Positions 17,508 to 24,427 of a stretch of 64,000 nt of DNA are shown one piece after another (the first letter of the stretch is position 1; each line of letters opens with the position of its first letter). A model generated the notes under the pieces. The model worked only from the letters and a program-made list of their open reading frames with translations. It made no database searches and was not told the DNA's origin. This DNA comes from Ramlibacter agri (lineage in GTDB: Bacteria > Pseudomonadota > Gammaproteobacteria > Burkholderiales > Burkholderiaceae_C), in contig NZ_JABBFX010000005.1 in assembly GCF_012927085.1 (NCBI RefSeq), positions 62,001 to 126,000 of the forward strand. Reading direction: 5' to 3'. A program made the position numbers and the translations under genes.

Positions 17508-17535
17508 ACTCCTTAGGGAGTTTGCCTAATGGCAA
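17508..17535. promoter_or_regulatory. Two adjacent short dyads in a divergent intergenic region
   Basis: ACTCC-TTAG-GGAGT (17508-17521) is followed at once by TTGCC-TAAT-GGCAA (17522-17535). Both are perfect 5-bp inverted repeats with 4-nt centres, and their starts are 14 bp apart. They lie between the minus-strand trio and the kinase operon, a position fitting cooperative binding of a regulator to both promoters. A hairpin role is also possible. Confidence 0.45.
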
Positions 17536-17619
17536 GAGGAGTTGCAACACTTCGTTACGAGCTGGGCGAGGAATTCGTCACGAAGGAGGAGCTTTCGGCC
17601 CCCGTGCAAGAATCCGCGC

Positions 17620-19071
17620 GTGCGCCCGCCCCGCCGCCATCGCTGGCTTCCCGCGTTCTGGCTTGCCCTTGCGTTCGGCGGCTGGATCGCCTTGGTGCGG
17701 CTGGAGATCGCGGACCTGCAGGACGCTTTCGAGACCGATGCCCGCATCGCGCACCGGCTCCTGAGCCAGCGCGCGGTCCAGCACGACGCGATCCTCGCGA
17801 CCCTGGCGTTGCTGCAGCCGCCGGATTCCCCCGAAGCCGGGGCGCAGCGCCTGCCGGCGCTCTATCCGCAGATCCTTTCGGTGCAGCGCCGCGATGCGGG
17901 CGCCGCCTGGCCGGATGCTGCGCTCGCGGCCGCCGAAGCGCAGTCGCGCGCGCTGCGCCGCGCCGTGCTCGCCGATGCAGACTTCGCCGCCGGCCGCTAC
18001 CGGCTGGTGAGGGCGGCGCAGCCGGCCAGCTTTGCCGCGCAGTTCGACCTGCGCAAGCTGGTGCCCTGGCCCGAGTGGCCGATGGACCCGCAGCGCAGCC
18101 CGGTCGCCGTGCGGCTGGAGCAGGGCGGCCAGCGCTTCACGCTGCAGCCGGGGGGCGACGCGGGCGGGCCCTGGTCCTTCGACTTCCGCAAGCATCTCGA
18201 GACCGACAGCCAGCCGTTCGACGTGGTCCTGCAGCGCAGCGTGGGTTGGGCCGAGTTGCCGTGGCAGCGGATGGTGCTGTGGGGCCTGCTGGTGGCGTTG
18301 CTGGCCGCCGCGGTGCACTGGCTGCTGCGGCAGCGCGCGGAGCGCGCACGCGCCGAGGAACTGCTGCGGCTGGGCCAGGTCGCGCGCCTGGATGCGCTGG
18401 GTGAACTGGCCGCCGGCATGGCGCACGAACTGAACCAGCCACTGGCGGCGGTGCTGGCGAGCGCGCAGGCGGCGCGCCGGCTGCTGGACGAAGAGCCGGC
18501 CGATGTCGACACCGCGCGCACCGCCATGCGCCAGGCGGAGGAACAGGCGCGGCGCGCCGCCAGCGTGCTGGCGCGCCTGCGGCGCGGCGTCGAGCGGCCG
18601 TCCGCTGCCGCTCCGCTGCAGCCGGTGGTGCTGCAGGATGCCGTGCGCAATGCGCTGTACCTGCTGGAGCCGGAGTTCAGCAAGCGCGCGGTCGCGCCGC
18701 AGTTCGAGGCGGGCGCCGAAGCGCTCGCCGTGCAGGCGGAGCCGGTCGCGCTGGAACAGATCATCCACAACCTGCTGACCAACGCGCTGCAGGCGCTGGA
18801 CCAGGTGCCGCCGAACGAGAGGCAGTTGTCGGTGCGGCTGCAGTCGCAGGCGGGGCAGGGCGAGCTGACGGTGGGCGACAGCGGGCCGGGCATCGCGCCG
18901 GAACTGCTGCCGCGCATCTTCGAGCCCTTCTTCACGACGCGCGAGAACGGCCTGGGCCTCGGCCTGAGCCTGTGCGAGACACTGGCCGCCAACATGGGCG
19001 GGCACATCGGCGTGCAGGCGCGCTCGCCGCGCGGTGCGGCCTTCACCCTGCGCCTTCCGCTTGCCGCATGA
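17620..19071 (+). CDS. Sensor histidine kinase, membrane-bound
   Basis: About 483 residues if GTG at 17620 is the start; the only earlier in-frame start, TTG at 17542, would add 26 basic residues and is directly abutted by an AGAGGAG. Topology is two transmembrane helices (WLPAFWLALAFGGWIALV near the start and VLWGLLVALLAAAVHWLL near residue 230) flanking a periplasmic sensor region of about 200 residues without a recognised domain. The HisKA phospho-acceptor is His269 in MAHELNQPLAA. The ATPase has HNLLTNALQAL (N box), GDSGPGIAPE (G1) and GLGLGLSLC (G2). The NtrB/FixL-like kinase overlaps its response regulator by 4 bp (ATGA). The signal is unknown. Confidence 0.88.
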   Translation: MRPPRRHRWLPAFWLALAFGGWIALVRLEIADLQDAFETDARIAHRLLSQRAVQHDAILATLALLQPPDSPEAGAQRLPALYPQILSVQRRDAGAAWPDAALAAAEAQSRALRRAVLADADFAAGRYRLVRAAQPASFAAQFDLRKLVPWPEWPMDPQRSPVAVRLEQGGQRFTLQPGGDAGGPWSFDFRKHLETDSQPFDVVLQRSVGWAELPWQRMVLWGLLVALLAAAVHWLLRQRAERARAEELLRLGQVARLDALGELAAGMAHELNQPLAAVLASAQAARRLLDEEPADVDTARTAMRQAEEQARRAASVLARLRRGVERPSAAAPLQPVVLQDAVRNALYLLEPEFSKRAVAPQFEAGAEALAVQAEPVALEQIIHNLLTNALQALDQVPPNERQLSVRLQSQAGQGELTVGDSGPGIAPELLPRIFEPFFTTRENGLGLGLSLCETLAANMGGHIGVQARSPRGAAFTLRLPLAA

Positions 19072-19697
19072 ACGCAACCTTGTCTCCGCTGATCCACCTG
19101 GTCGATGACGACGAGGGCGTGCGCAGCAGCCTGGCCTTGCTGATCTCCACCGTGGGCCTGCGCGTGCAGGACTGGGCCGACCCTCAGCGCTTCCTGCGCG
19201 AGTTCCCGCGCGGCGACATCGGCGCCATCGTGCTGGACGTGCGGATGCCGGGCGTCAGCGGACTCACCGTGCTCGATACCTTGTTGCGCGAAGGCGTGGA
19301 CCAGCCGGTGATCATGCTCACCGGCCACGGCACGGTGGACATGTGCCGGCGCGCCTTCAAGGCCGGCGCGGCGGAATTCCTGGAAAAGCCGGTCGACGAC
19401 GAGGTGCTGCTGGAGGCGCTGCAGCAGGCGGTGCGGCAGCACGTGAAGTCGCGCGAGCGCCTGGCCGCCGACCGCGCCGCGCGCGAGCGCTACGCGCAGC
19501 TGTCGGAGCGCGAGAAGGAGGTCGCCGGGCTGATCGTCGAAGGCCTCACCAACAAGGAGGCCGGCCGCGCGCTGGCGCTGTCGCCGCGGACCGTGGAGAC
19601 GCACCGCGCCAACCTGTTCGCCAAGCTGCAGGCGGAGTCGCTGGCTCAGCTGATCCGGCGCTACGGGACCGTGATCGACGAAGACCAGGCTCCGTAG
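19068..19697 (+). CDS. FixJ/NarL-type response regulator
   Basis: 209 residues. The receiver domain (about 6-120) has acidic residues in LVDDDEGVR, the phospho-acceptor Asp57 in IVLDVRMPG, Thr in MLTGHGTV and Lys in EFLEKPVD. The C-terminal LuxR-type helix-turn-helix (about 140-205) shows LSEREKEVAGLIVEGLTNKE and SPRTVETHRANL. Translationally coupled to the kinase. Its stop codon lies inside a perfect dyad (19691-19706) that could be its own binding site ahead of the heme-binding-protein gene. Confidence 0.93.
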   Translation: MNATLSPLIHLVDDDEGVRSSLALLISTVGLRVQDWADPQRFLREFPRGDIGAIVLDVRMPGVSGLTVLDTLLREGVDQPVIMLTGHGTVDMCRRAFKAGAAEFLEKPVDDEVLLEALQQAVRQHVKSRERLAADRAARERYAQLSEREKEVAGLIVEGLTNKEAGRALALSPRTVETHRANLFAKLQAESLAQLIRRYGTVIDEDQAP

Positions 19698-19706
19698 TTC
19701 TACGGA
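19691..19706. promoter_or_regulatory. Dyad over the stop codon of the response-regulator gene
   Basis: TCCGTAG-TT-CTACGGA, a perfect 7-bp inverted repeat with a 2-nt centre. It lies 77 bp before the start of the HbpS-like gene, a suitable distance for activation by the FixJ/NarL-type regulator encoded just upstream. No consensus for this regulator is known to me; the assignment is inferred. Confidence 0.45.
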
Positions 19707-19782
19707 GCGGCGCGCGTAGCCGTCCGCATTCACGCGCAGCGCCGCAATTCCTACAGTTCTCCCACCCCCAACAGGAGAACCC

Positions 19783-20271
19783 ATGCGCTTCATCGTTTCC
19801 GTCCTCGCCCTGTCCCTCACCGCCGCCGGCGCCGCCCATGCCCAGGCTGTGCGCACCGAACGCAATATCTCGCTGGCGCTGGGCAGCCAGCTCGCGACCG
19901 AGGCGGTGAACGCCTGCGCCGCCAACGGCTACGCCGTCGCCGCCACGGTGGTCGACCGCGCCGGCACCGTGCGCGCCCAACTGCGCGCCGACAATGCCGG
20001 CCCGCACACGCTGGCCTCCAGCGAGCGCAAGGCCTGGACCTCGGCCTCGGCGAAGAACAACACGCAGGCCATGATGGAAGGCGCGCAGAAGAACCCCGGC
20101 GCCGCCAACCTGGTGTACCTGCCCGGCTTCCTGCTGCTGGGCGGGGGCGTGCCGGTGAAGGTGGGCACCGAGACCATCGGCGCCGTGGGCGTCGGCGGCG
20201 CGCCCGGTGGCAACCTGGACGAGCAGTGCGCCATGGCGGCGCTGGACAAGGTCAAGGGTCAGCTGCAATGA
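19783..20271 (+). CDS. Secreted GlcG/HbpS-family heme-binding-like protein
   Basis: 162 residues with a clear Sec signal peptide (MRFIVSVLALSLTAAGAAHA, cut before QAV). The mature part is a GlcG/HbpS domain: LALGSQLATEAVNACAANGY, VAATVVDRAGTVRAQLRAD, KAWTSASAKNN, LPGFLLLGGGVPVK and TIGAVGVGGAPGG. In Streptomyces, HbpS binds heme and modulates the SenS kinase; here the gene follows a kinase/regulator pair, so a sensory accessory role is a plausible inference. Its stop codon overlaps the ankyrin gene start (ATGA). An AACAGGAGAA ribosome site precedes the start. Confidence 0.85.
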   Translation: MRFIVSVLALSLTAAGAAHAQAVRTERNISLALGSQLATEAVNACAANGYAVAATVVDRAGTVRAQLRADNAGPHTLASSERKAWTSASAKNNTQAMMEGAQKNPGAANLVYLPGFLLLGGGVPVKVGTETIGAVGVGGAPGGNLDEQCAMAALDKVKGQLQ

Positions 20272-20945
20272 AGCTGCTGCGCGGCATCGCTCTTTGCGCA
20301 GCGCTGGCCGGTGTTTGCGCGGTGCAGGCGCAGGTGGCGCCTTCCACCGCGGAGGCGGCCCGCTACCAGGGCCTGCATGCGGCGGCGCAAGCCGGCGACG
20401 CCGCGCGCATCGCGACGTTGGCGGCGCAGGGCGCCGACCTCGAGGTGCGCGACGACCGCGGCCGCACGCCGCTGCACGTGGCCACCTTCGCGCGCCAGCG
20501 CGGCGCGATCCAGGCGCTGGCCCGCGCCGGTGCAAACCTGAACGCGCTGGAGCACGACCGCTACGACGCCGTGACCATCGCCGCCGTCGCCAACGACGAA
20601 GAGACGCTGCGCCTGCTGCTCGCGCTGGGCGCGAGCGCGAAGCAGGTCACCAGCCGCTACGACGGCACAGCGCTGATCGCCGCCGCCCACCTGGGGCACT
20701 CCGGCGTGGTGCGGCAGCTGGTCGCCGCCGGTGCGCCGCTGGACCACGTGAACAACCTGCACTGGACGGCAAGCATCGAATCCATCGTGCTGGGCGATGG
20801 CGGCCCGCGGCACCAGGCGACCTTGCAGGCGCTGGTCGACGCCGGCGCGAACCTGCAGCTGGCCGACCACGACGGCCGCACGCCGCTGCAACTGGCGCAG
20901 GCGCGCGGCTACGCCGACATGGTGAAGATCCTGGAGAAGAAATAA
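20268..20945 (+). CDS. Secreted ankyrin-repeat protein
   Basis: 225 residues: a signal peptide (KLLRGIALCAALAGVCAVQA) then about five ankyrin repeats from residue 32 to the end, for example YQGLHAAAQAGDAARIATLA, DRGRTPLHVATFARQRGAIQ and DGRTPLQLAQARGYADMVK. It resembles the periplasmic AnkB-type proteins that assist catalases or heme enzymes in pseudomonads. Translational coupling to the HbpS-like gene suggests the two act together in the periplasm, perhaps on heme or redox stress; this is inference. It ends exactly where the convergent paralogue B gene ends, with no bases between. Confidence 0.88.
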   Translation: MKLLRGIALCAALAGVCAVQAQVAPSTAEAARYQGLHAAAQAGDAARIATLAAQGADLEVRDDRGRTPLHVATFARQRGAIQALARAGANLNALEHDRYDAVTIAAVANDEETLRLLLALGASAKQVTSRYDGTALIAAAHLGHSGVVRQLVAAGAPLDHVNNLHWTASIESIVLGDGGPRHQATLQALVDAGANLQLADHDGRTPLQLAQARGYADMVKILEKK

Positions 20946-21551
20946 CTACAGCTGCACCGGCTGCGTGCGGGCGAAGGCGTCGCCGTCGCGCGCCTGCCGG
21001 CGCATGTCTTCATCGCGCGTGGCCAGCAGCCGCTCCAGATCCGCGCGGGCATCGGCGGCCTGCGCCTGGATGACCACCGGGCCGGCGATGACGTCCGCGC
21101 CCTGCCGGGCTTCCGGTTGTTGCGTAGGCGGCGCGGGATCGGGAGGCGCCGCGGTCCACGAGCCCGGATGCGGCAACGGCGGGCAGCGCGAGGCGTCCGG
21201 CAGGCCGAATTGCCAGGAGATGCCAGCGAACCAGATGCCGGCAGTCGGGTCCAGCAGTTGCAGCCGGCCGAACATGTCCTGCTCCAGCGCGACCGCGTGC
21301 AGCAGCAGGCGCGGATCCCAATGCTTCAGCACCATCCGCAGGTGCAGGCCTCGCTCATGGTCGCGGTGGACGGCACGCACCACCTCCGGCACCACCCAGG
21401 TCGGCGGGATGCCGTTGCGGAAGAGCGCATCGCGCACCACCAGCCGCAGCAGGTCCCGGCGCGTGGTGTTGCTGACAGTGGTCTGCACACGATCCGCTTC
21501 GGCGCGCTGCGCGGCCGAGCTCCGACGAAACAGGAAGTCGAGGAAGGGCAT
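20946..21551 (-). CDS. Unrecognised protein, paralogue B of the gene at 16469-17089
   Basis: 201 residues. It aligns almost without gaps to paralogue A: RRDLLRLVVRDALFRNGIP, GLHLRMVLKHWDPRLLLHAV, WFAGISWQFG, PLPHPGSWTA, a Pro/Gln-rich linker, and GADVIAGPVVIQ followed by DARADLERLLATRDEDMRRQ. No signal peptide, membrane span or known domain. Paralogue A stands in a three-gene operon, whereas B stands alone, convergent with the ankyrin gene. Strong conservation of the WF.G.SW and GADVI.GPVVIQ blocks suggests a real, selected fold. Confidence 0.75.
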   Translation of the reverse strand: MPFLDFLFRRSSAAQRAEADRVQTTVSNTTRRDLLRLVVRDALFRNGIPPTWVVPEVVRAVHRDHERGLHLRMVLKHWDPRLLLHAVALEQDMFGRLQLLDPTAGIWFAGISWQFGLPDASRCPPLPHPGSWTAAPPDPAPPTQQPEARQGADVIAGPVVIQAQAADARADLERLLATRDEDMRRQARDGDAFARTQPVQL

Positions 21552-21657
21552 GCGGACTCCGGGACTGTCGGTGGAGTGTTCGCCTGATCCCGGATCCGCT
21601 GCGTAAAGTTGTCAGCCCCGCCAAGAATTGGGTCGAACGGCCGCGTCGGCTGCTTCC

Positions 21658-21675
21658 TACGCCACGAAAGGCGTA
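21658..21675. promoter_or_regulatory. Short dyad upstream of the DUF6600-type gene
   Basis: TACGCC-N6-GGCGTA is a perfect 6-bp inverted repeat about 75 bp before the start at 21750, in the 198-bp divergent gap after paralogue B. I see no clear -35/-10 pair in this gap. The function is unproven. Confidence 0.25.
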
Positions 21676-21749
21676 CCCGGCAGCCGGTGTCCGGCGCCGC
21701 TGTGGCACCTTGGGCAAAACCACAGCCATTCGACCGTCGGGAGGTCGCC

Positions 21750-24278
21750 ATGCTCGAATCCATCCGCAAGCTGCTGGGCGCCGGCCTGGTTGGCCTGCTC
21801 GCCCTCGGCACCGTCGCCGCGCGCGCCGATCCGCCCTATCGCGCGGTCCGCCTCGCCTACGAAAGCGGTACCGTCAGCTTCTCGCCGGCAGGCGACACGG
21901 ACTGGGCGCGCGCGCCGCTGAACCAGCCGCTGGCCACCGCCGACCGCCTGTGGGTCGACACCGGATCGCGTGCCGAGTTGCAGTTGGATGGCGCCGCGCT
22001 GCGCGTGGGTGAAGGCACCAGCGCCTCGGTGATGAACCTGGACGACCGCATCGCGCAGTTGCGGCTCGAGCAGGGCAGCGTGAGCTTGCACGTGTGGCAC
22101 ATCGGCTCCGGCCAGGCCATCGAGATCGACACGCCGAACCTCGCGTACTCGATCCGCCAGCCGGGCAATTACCGCATCGACGTGAATCCCGGCGACGCCT
22201 CCACCGCCGTCCTGGTCCGCAGCGGCTCGGCCGACGTGTATGGCGAAGGCGCGTCGTTCCGCATGGGCGCGGGCGATGGCTACCGCTTCTACGACACCGC
22301 CCTGCGCGACTACGAGCGCTTCGCGGCCGGGCCGCCGGATGCGCTGGATCAGTGGGCCGCCACGCGCGATCGCCGCTGGGAGCATTCCGCTTCGGCGCGC
22401 TACGTGCCGCGCAACATGATCGGCTACGAAGACCTGGACGACTACGGCAGCTGGCGCGACGCGCCCGGCTACGGCCATGTGTGGATCCCCTCCCGCGTGG
22501 AGGCCGGCTGGGCGCCTTACCGCGACGGGCATTGGGCCTGGGTCGATCCCTGGGGCTGGACCTGGATCGACGACGCGCCCTGGGGCTTCGCAAGTTCGCA
22601 CTACGGCCGCTGGGCCCGCGTCTCCGACCAGTGGGCGTGGGTGCCGGGGCCAGCGAGCGACACGCCCGTGTATGCGCCGGCGCTGGTGGCCTTCGTCGAC
22701 GTGCTGGCCGCAAGCGCCGCCAGCGCCCCGGCGGTCGCGTGGTTCCCGCTCGCGCCGCAGGAGGTGTACCGGCCCGCCTACCCGGCCAGCCGCGAGTACT
22801 TCACGCGCGTGAACACGAGCAACACCGTGGTCAACGTCACGCGCATCACCAACGTCTACAACACGAACAACGTGACGAACGTGGTCTACGCGAACCAGCG
22901 CGTCCCGGGCGCGGTGGTCGCCGTGCCGCGTAATTCCTTCGTGCAGTCGCAGCCGGTTGCGCGGCAGACGGTGGCCGTGCAGCCGGCGCAGGTCGCCGCG
23001 GCGCGGGCCACACCGGCGCCGCCGGTGGCGCCTGTGCACGCGAGCATGGTCGGCGCGGCTCCCGCGTCGCGCCAGCCGCCGGCCGCCTCTGCGCAGCATC
23101 CGGTGGTGGCCCACACGGCGCCGCCTGCGCGGCCGACGCCGATGGCCGAGAGGCTGGCGGCCTTGTCGGCGCAGCCGGGGCGCGTGCCGCCACCGGCGGC
23201 GCCACCCGCGGCGGCCGCTCCGGCGGTGGCCGTGAAGCTGGCACAGCCGACGCAGACGGCTGCGGTGACGGTCACCGCGCCGCCACCAGCGTCGCCGAAT
23301 GGCCGCGCCGCGGAGCGGCATGCGGCGAGGGCGCCGGCGGGTGCGGCCGCATCCGCTCCCGTGGCCGCTGCTTCCAGGCCGGCGCCCGCTGCTGCGGCGC
23401 CTGCGCAGGCCGCGGCTCCGCGCGGCGAGAACCGCCAGGCCCAGGCCGCGCCCGCGGCACGACCGGGGACGCCGCCGGCGGGGCCGGCGGCGGAGGCGCG
23501 ACCTGCACCAGCGCAAGCTGCAACGCCAGGCGCGCGACCCGCTCCGGCGCAGGCCGCCGCACCATCCGCACGTCCGGCGCCCGCGCCAGCCGAAGCACCA
23601 CGGCCGGCTCCGGCGCAAGCTGCGGCACCGGAAGCACGTCCCGCTCCGGCGCGAGCCGAAGCGCCAGCAACGCGGCCGGGGCCAGCGCAAGCCGAAGCAC
23701 CAGCAGCGCGGCCAGGTCCAGCGCAAGCCGCGGCGCCGTCGGAGCGACCTGCTCCGGCGCAAGCCAGCGCGCGTCCGCCCGCTGTTGCTGCGGCGCCTTC
23801 GCGTGAGGCGCCGCCGCATCCGGCGCGCGCGACACAGCTACCGCAGCGCGCTGAAGAGGCTGCGCGGCTCGGTGCCGCGGCATCGCCCGCCGAGCCTGCC
23901 CGTGCCGCAGCCGCGCCAGCCGCTCCTGTCGTCCGCGAAGCGGTGGCGCCGGAGCCGCATCGCAGCGCGCCACCGGAGCATGCGGCGCAAGCTCCGCACC
24001 CGCCGGCGATGGCCGAACGCGCGCATGAACCTCCTGCGCGCGCGCCCGCACCGGAGCCGGCAGCGCATCCGGCGCCGCCCCCGCCGCAGGCGGCCGCCGT
24101 TCCGGCGCAGCACGCGCCTTCTCCGGTTGCTGCCCGTCCCGAAAGCCACGAACCGCCGCCACCAGCGAAGGCCGCGGAGCGTCCGGAACACGTCGCCGAG
24201 ACGCCGCCGCATGCCAAGCCCGAGTCCGAGCCCGCGCAGCCGCGGCGCGAGCACGCCAGCGAAGCGCGCGGCGGCTGA
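21750..24278 (+). CDS. FecR-like/DUF6600-type secreted protein with Pro/Ala-rich tail
   Basis: 842 residues from the ATG at 21750, which has GGGAGG six bases upstream; an earlier in-frame start lacks a ribosome site. The signal peptide ends at AARA-DPP. Residues 25-190 form a FecR-like beta domain. Residues about 210-310 hold Trp/Tyr-rich DUF6600-type repeats (YGSWRDAPGYGHVWIP, GWAPYRDGHWAWVDPWGW, GRWARVSDQWAWVPGP). An Asn/Thr/Val stretch follows, then about 450 residues of Ala/Pro/Arg low complexity with a 12-13 residue period (ARPAPAQAEAP variants). Probably cell-envelope or outer-surface associated; the biochemical role is unknown. It was likely expanded by slipped replication in the tail. 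Confidence 0.8.
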   Translation: MLESIRKLLGAGLVGLLALGTVAARADPPYRAVRLAYESGTVSFSPAGDTDWARAPLNQPLATADRLWVDTGSRAELQLDGAALRVGEGTSASVMNLDDRIAQLRLEQGSVSLHVWHIGSGQAIEIDTPNLAYSIRQPGNYRIDVNPGDASTAVLVRSGSADVYGEGASFRMGAGDGYRFYDTALRDYERFAAGPPDALDQWAATRDRRWEHSASARYVPRNMIGYEDLDDYGSWRDAPGYGHVWIPSRVEAGWAPYRDGHWAWVDPWGWTWIDDAPWGFASSHYGRWARVSDQWAWVPGPASDTPVYAPALVAFVDVLAASAASAPAVAWFPLAPQEVYRPAYPASREYFTRVNTSNTVVNVTRITNVYNTNNVTNVVYANQRVPGAVVAVPRNSFVQSQPVARQTVAVQPAQVAAARATPAPPVAPVHASMVGAAPASRQPPAASAQHPVVAHTAPPARPTPMAERLAALSAQPGRVPPPAAPPAAAAPAVAVKLAQPTQTAAVTVTAPPPASPNGRAAERHAARAPAGAAASAPVAAASRPAPAAAAPAQAAAPRGENRQAQAAPAARPGTPPAGPAAEARPAPAQAATPGARPAPAQAAAPSARPAPAPAEAPRPAPAQAAAPEARPAPARAEAPATRPGPAQAEAPAARPGPAQAAAPSERPAPAQASARPPAVAAAPSREAPPHPARATQLPQRAEEAARLGAAASPAEPARAAAAPAAPVVREAVAPEPHRSAPPEHAAQAPHPPAMAERAHEPPARAPAPEPAAHPAPPPPQAAAVPAQHAPSPVAARPESHEPPPPAKAAERPEHVAETPPHAKPESEPAQPRREHASEARGG

Positions 24279-24302
24279 TCCCGGAGGATCAGGAAGGCGC
24301 CC

Positions 24303-24341
24303 GCAAAGCAAAAGGGCTTACGCCGGTGTCGGCGTAAGCCC
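24303..24341 (-). terminator. Rho-independent terminator of the tRNA-Arg gene
   Basis: A perfect 11-bp stem, GGGCTTACGCC (24314-24324) and GGCGTAAGCCC (24331-24341), with a 6-nt loop. On the minus strand it is followed by TTTTGCTTT. It lies 11 bp past the tRNA 3' end. The plus-strand side lacks a T-run, so it serves the tRNA transcript. Confidence 0.85.
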
Positions 24342-24351
24342 TTGAGGAATG

Positions 24352-24427
24352 TGGTGCGGCTGGCGGGGATCGAACCCACGACCCTTGGCTTCGGAGGCCA
24401 ATACTCTATCCACTGAGCTACAGCCGC
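24352..24427 (-). tRNA. tRNA-Arg (anticodon CCG)
   Basis: A 76-nt cloverleaf with encoded CCA. The acceptor stem pairs GCGGCTG with CAGCCGC, and the discriminator is A. The D-arm is TAGCTCAGTGGATAGAG, the anticodon stem pairs TTGGC with GCCAA around the loop CTCCGAA (anticodon CCG, reading CGG), and the T-arm is GTGGGTTCGATCCCC. Its first 10 bases are shared with the 3' end of the upstream regulator gene on the same strand: the TAG at tRNA positions 8-10 is that gene's stop codon. A strong terminator follows. Confidence 0.97.

Noticed and set aside
17529..18404. 291-residue frame starting MARGVATLRYELGEEF at the kinase start region
   Set aside because: It leaves the kinase frame; from about residue 30 on it is out-of-frame kinase sequence. 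A short leader peptide cannot be excluded but lacks support.
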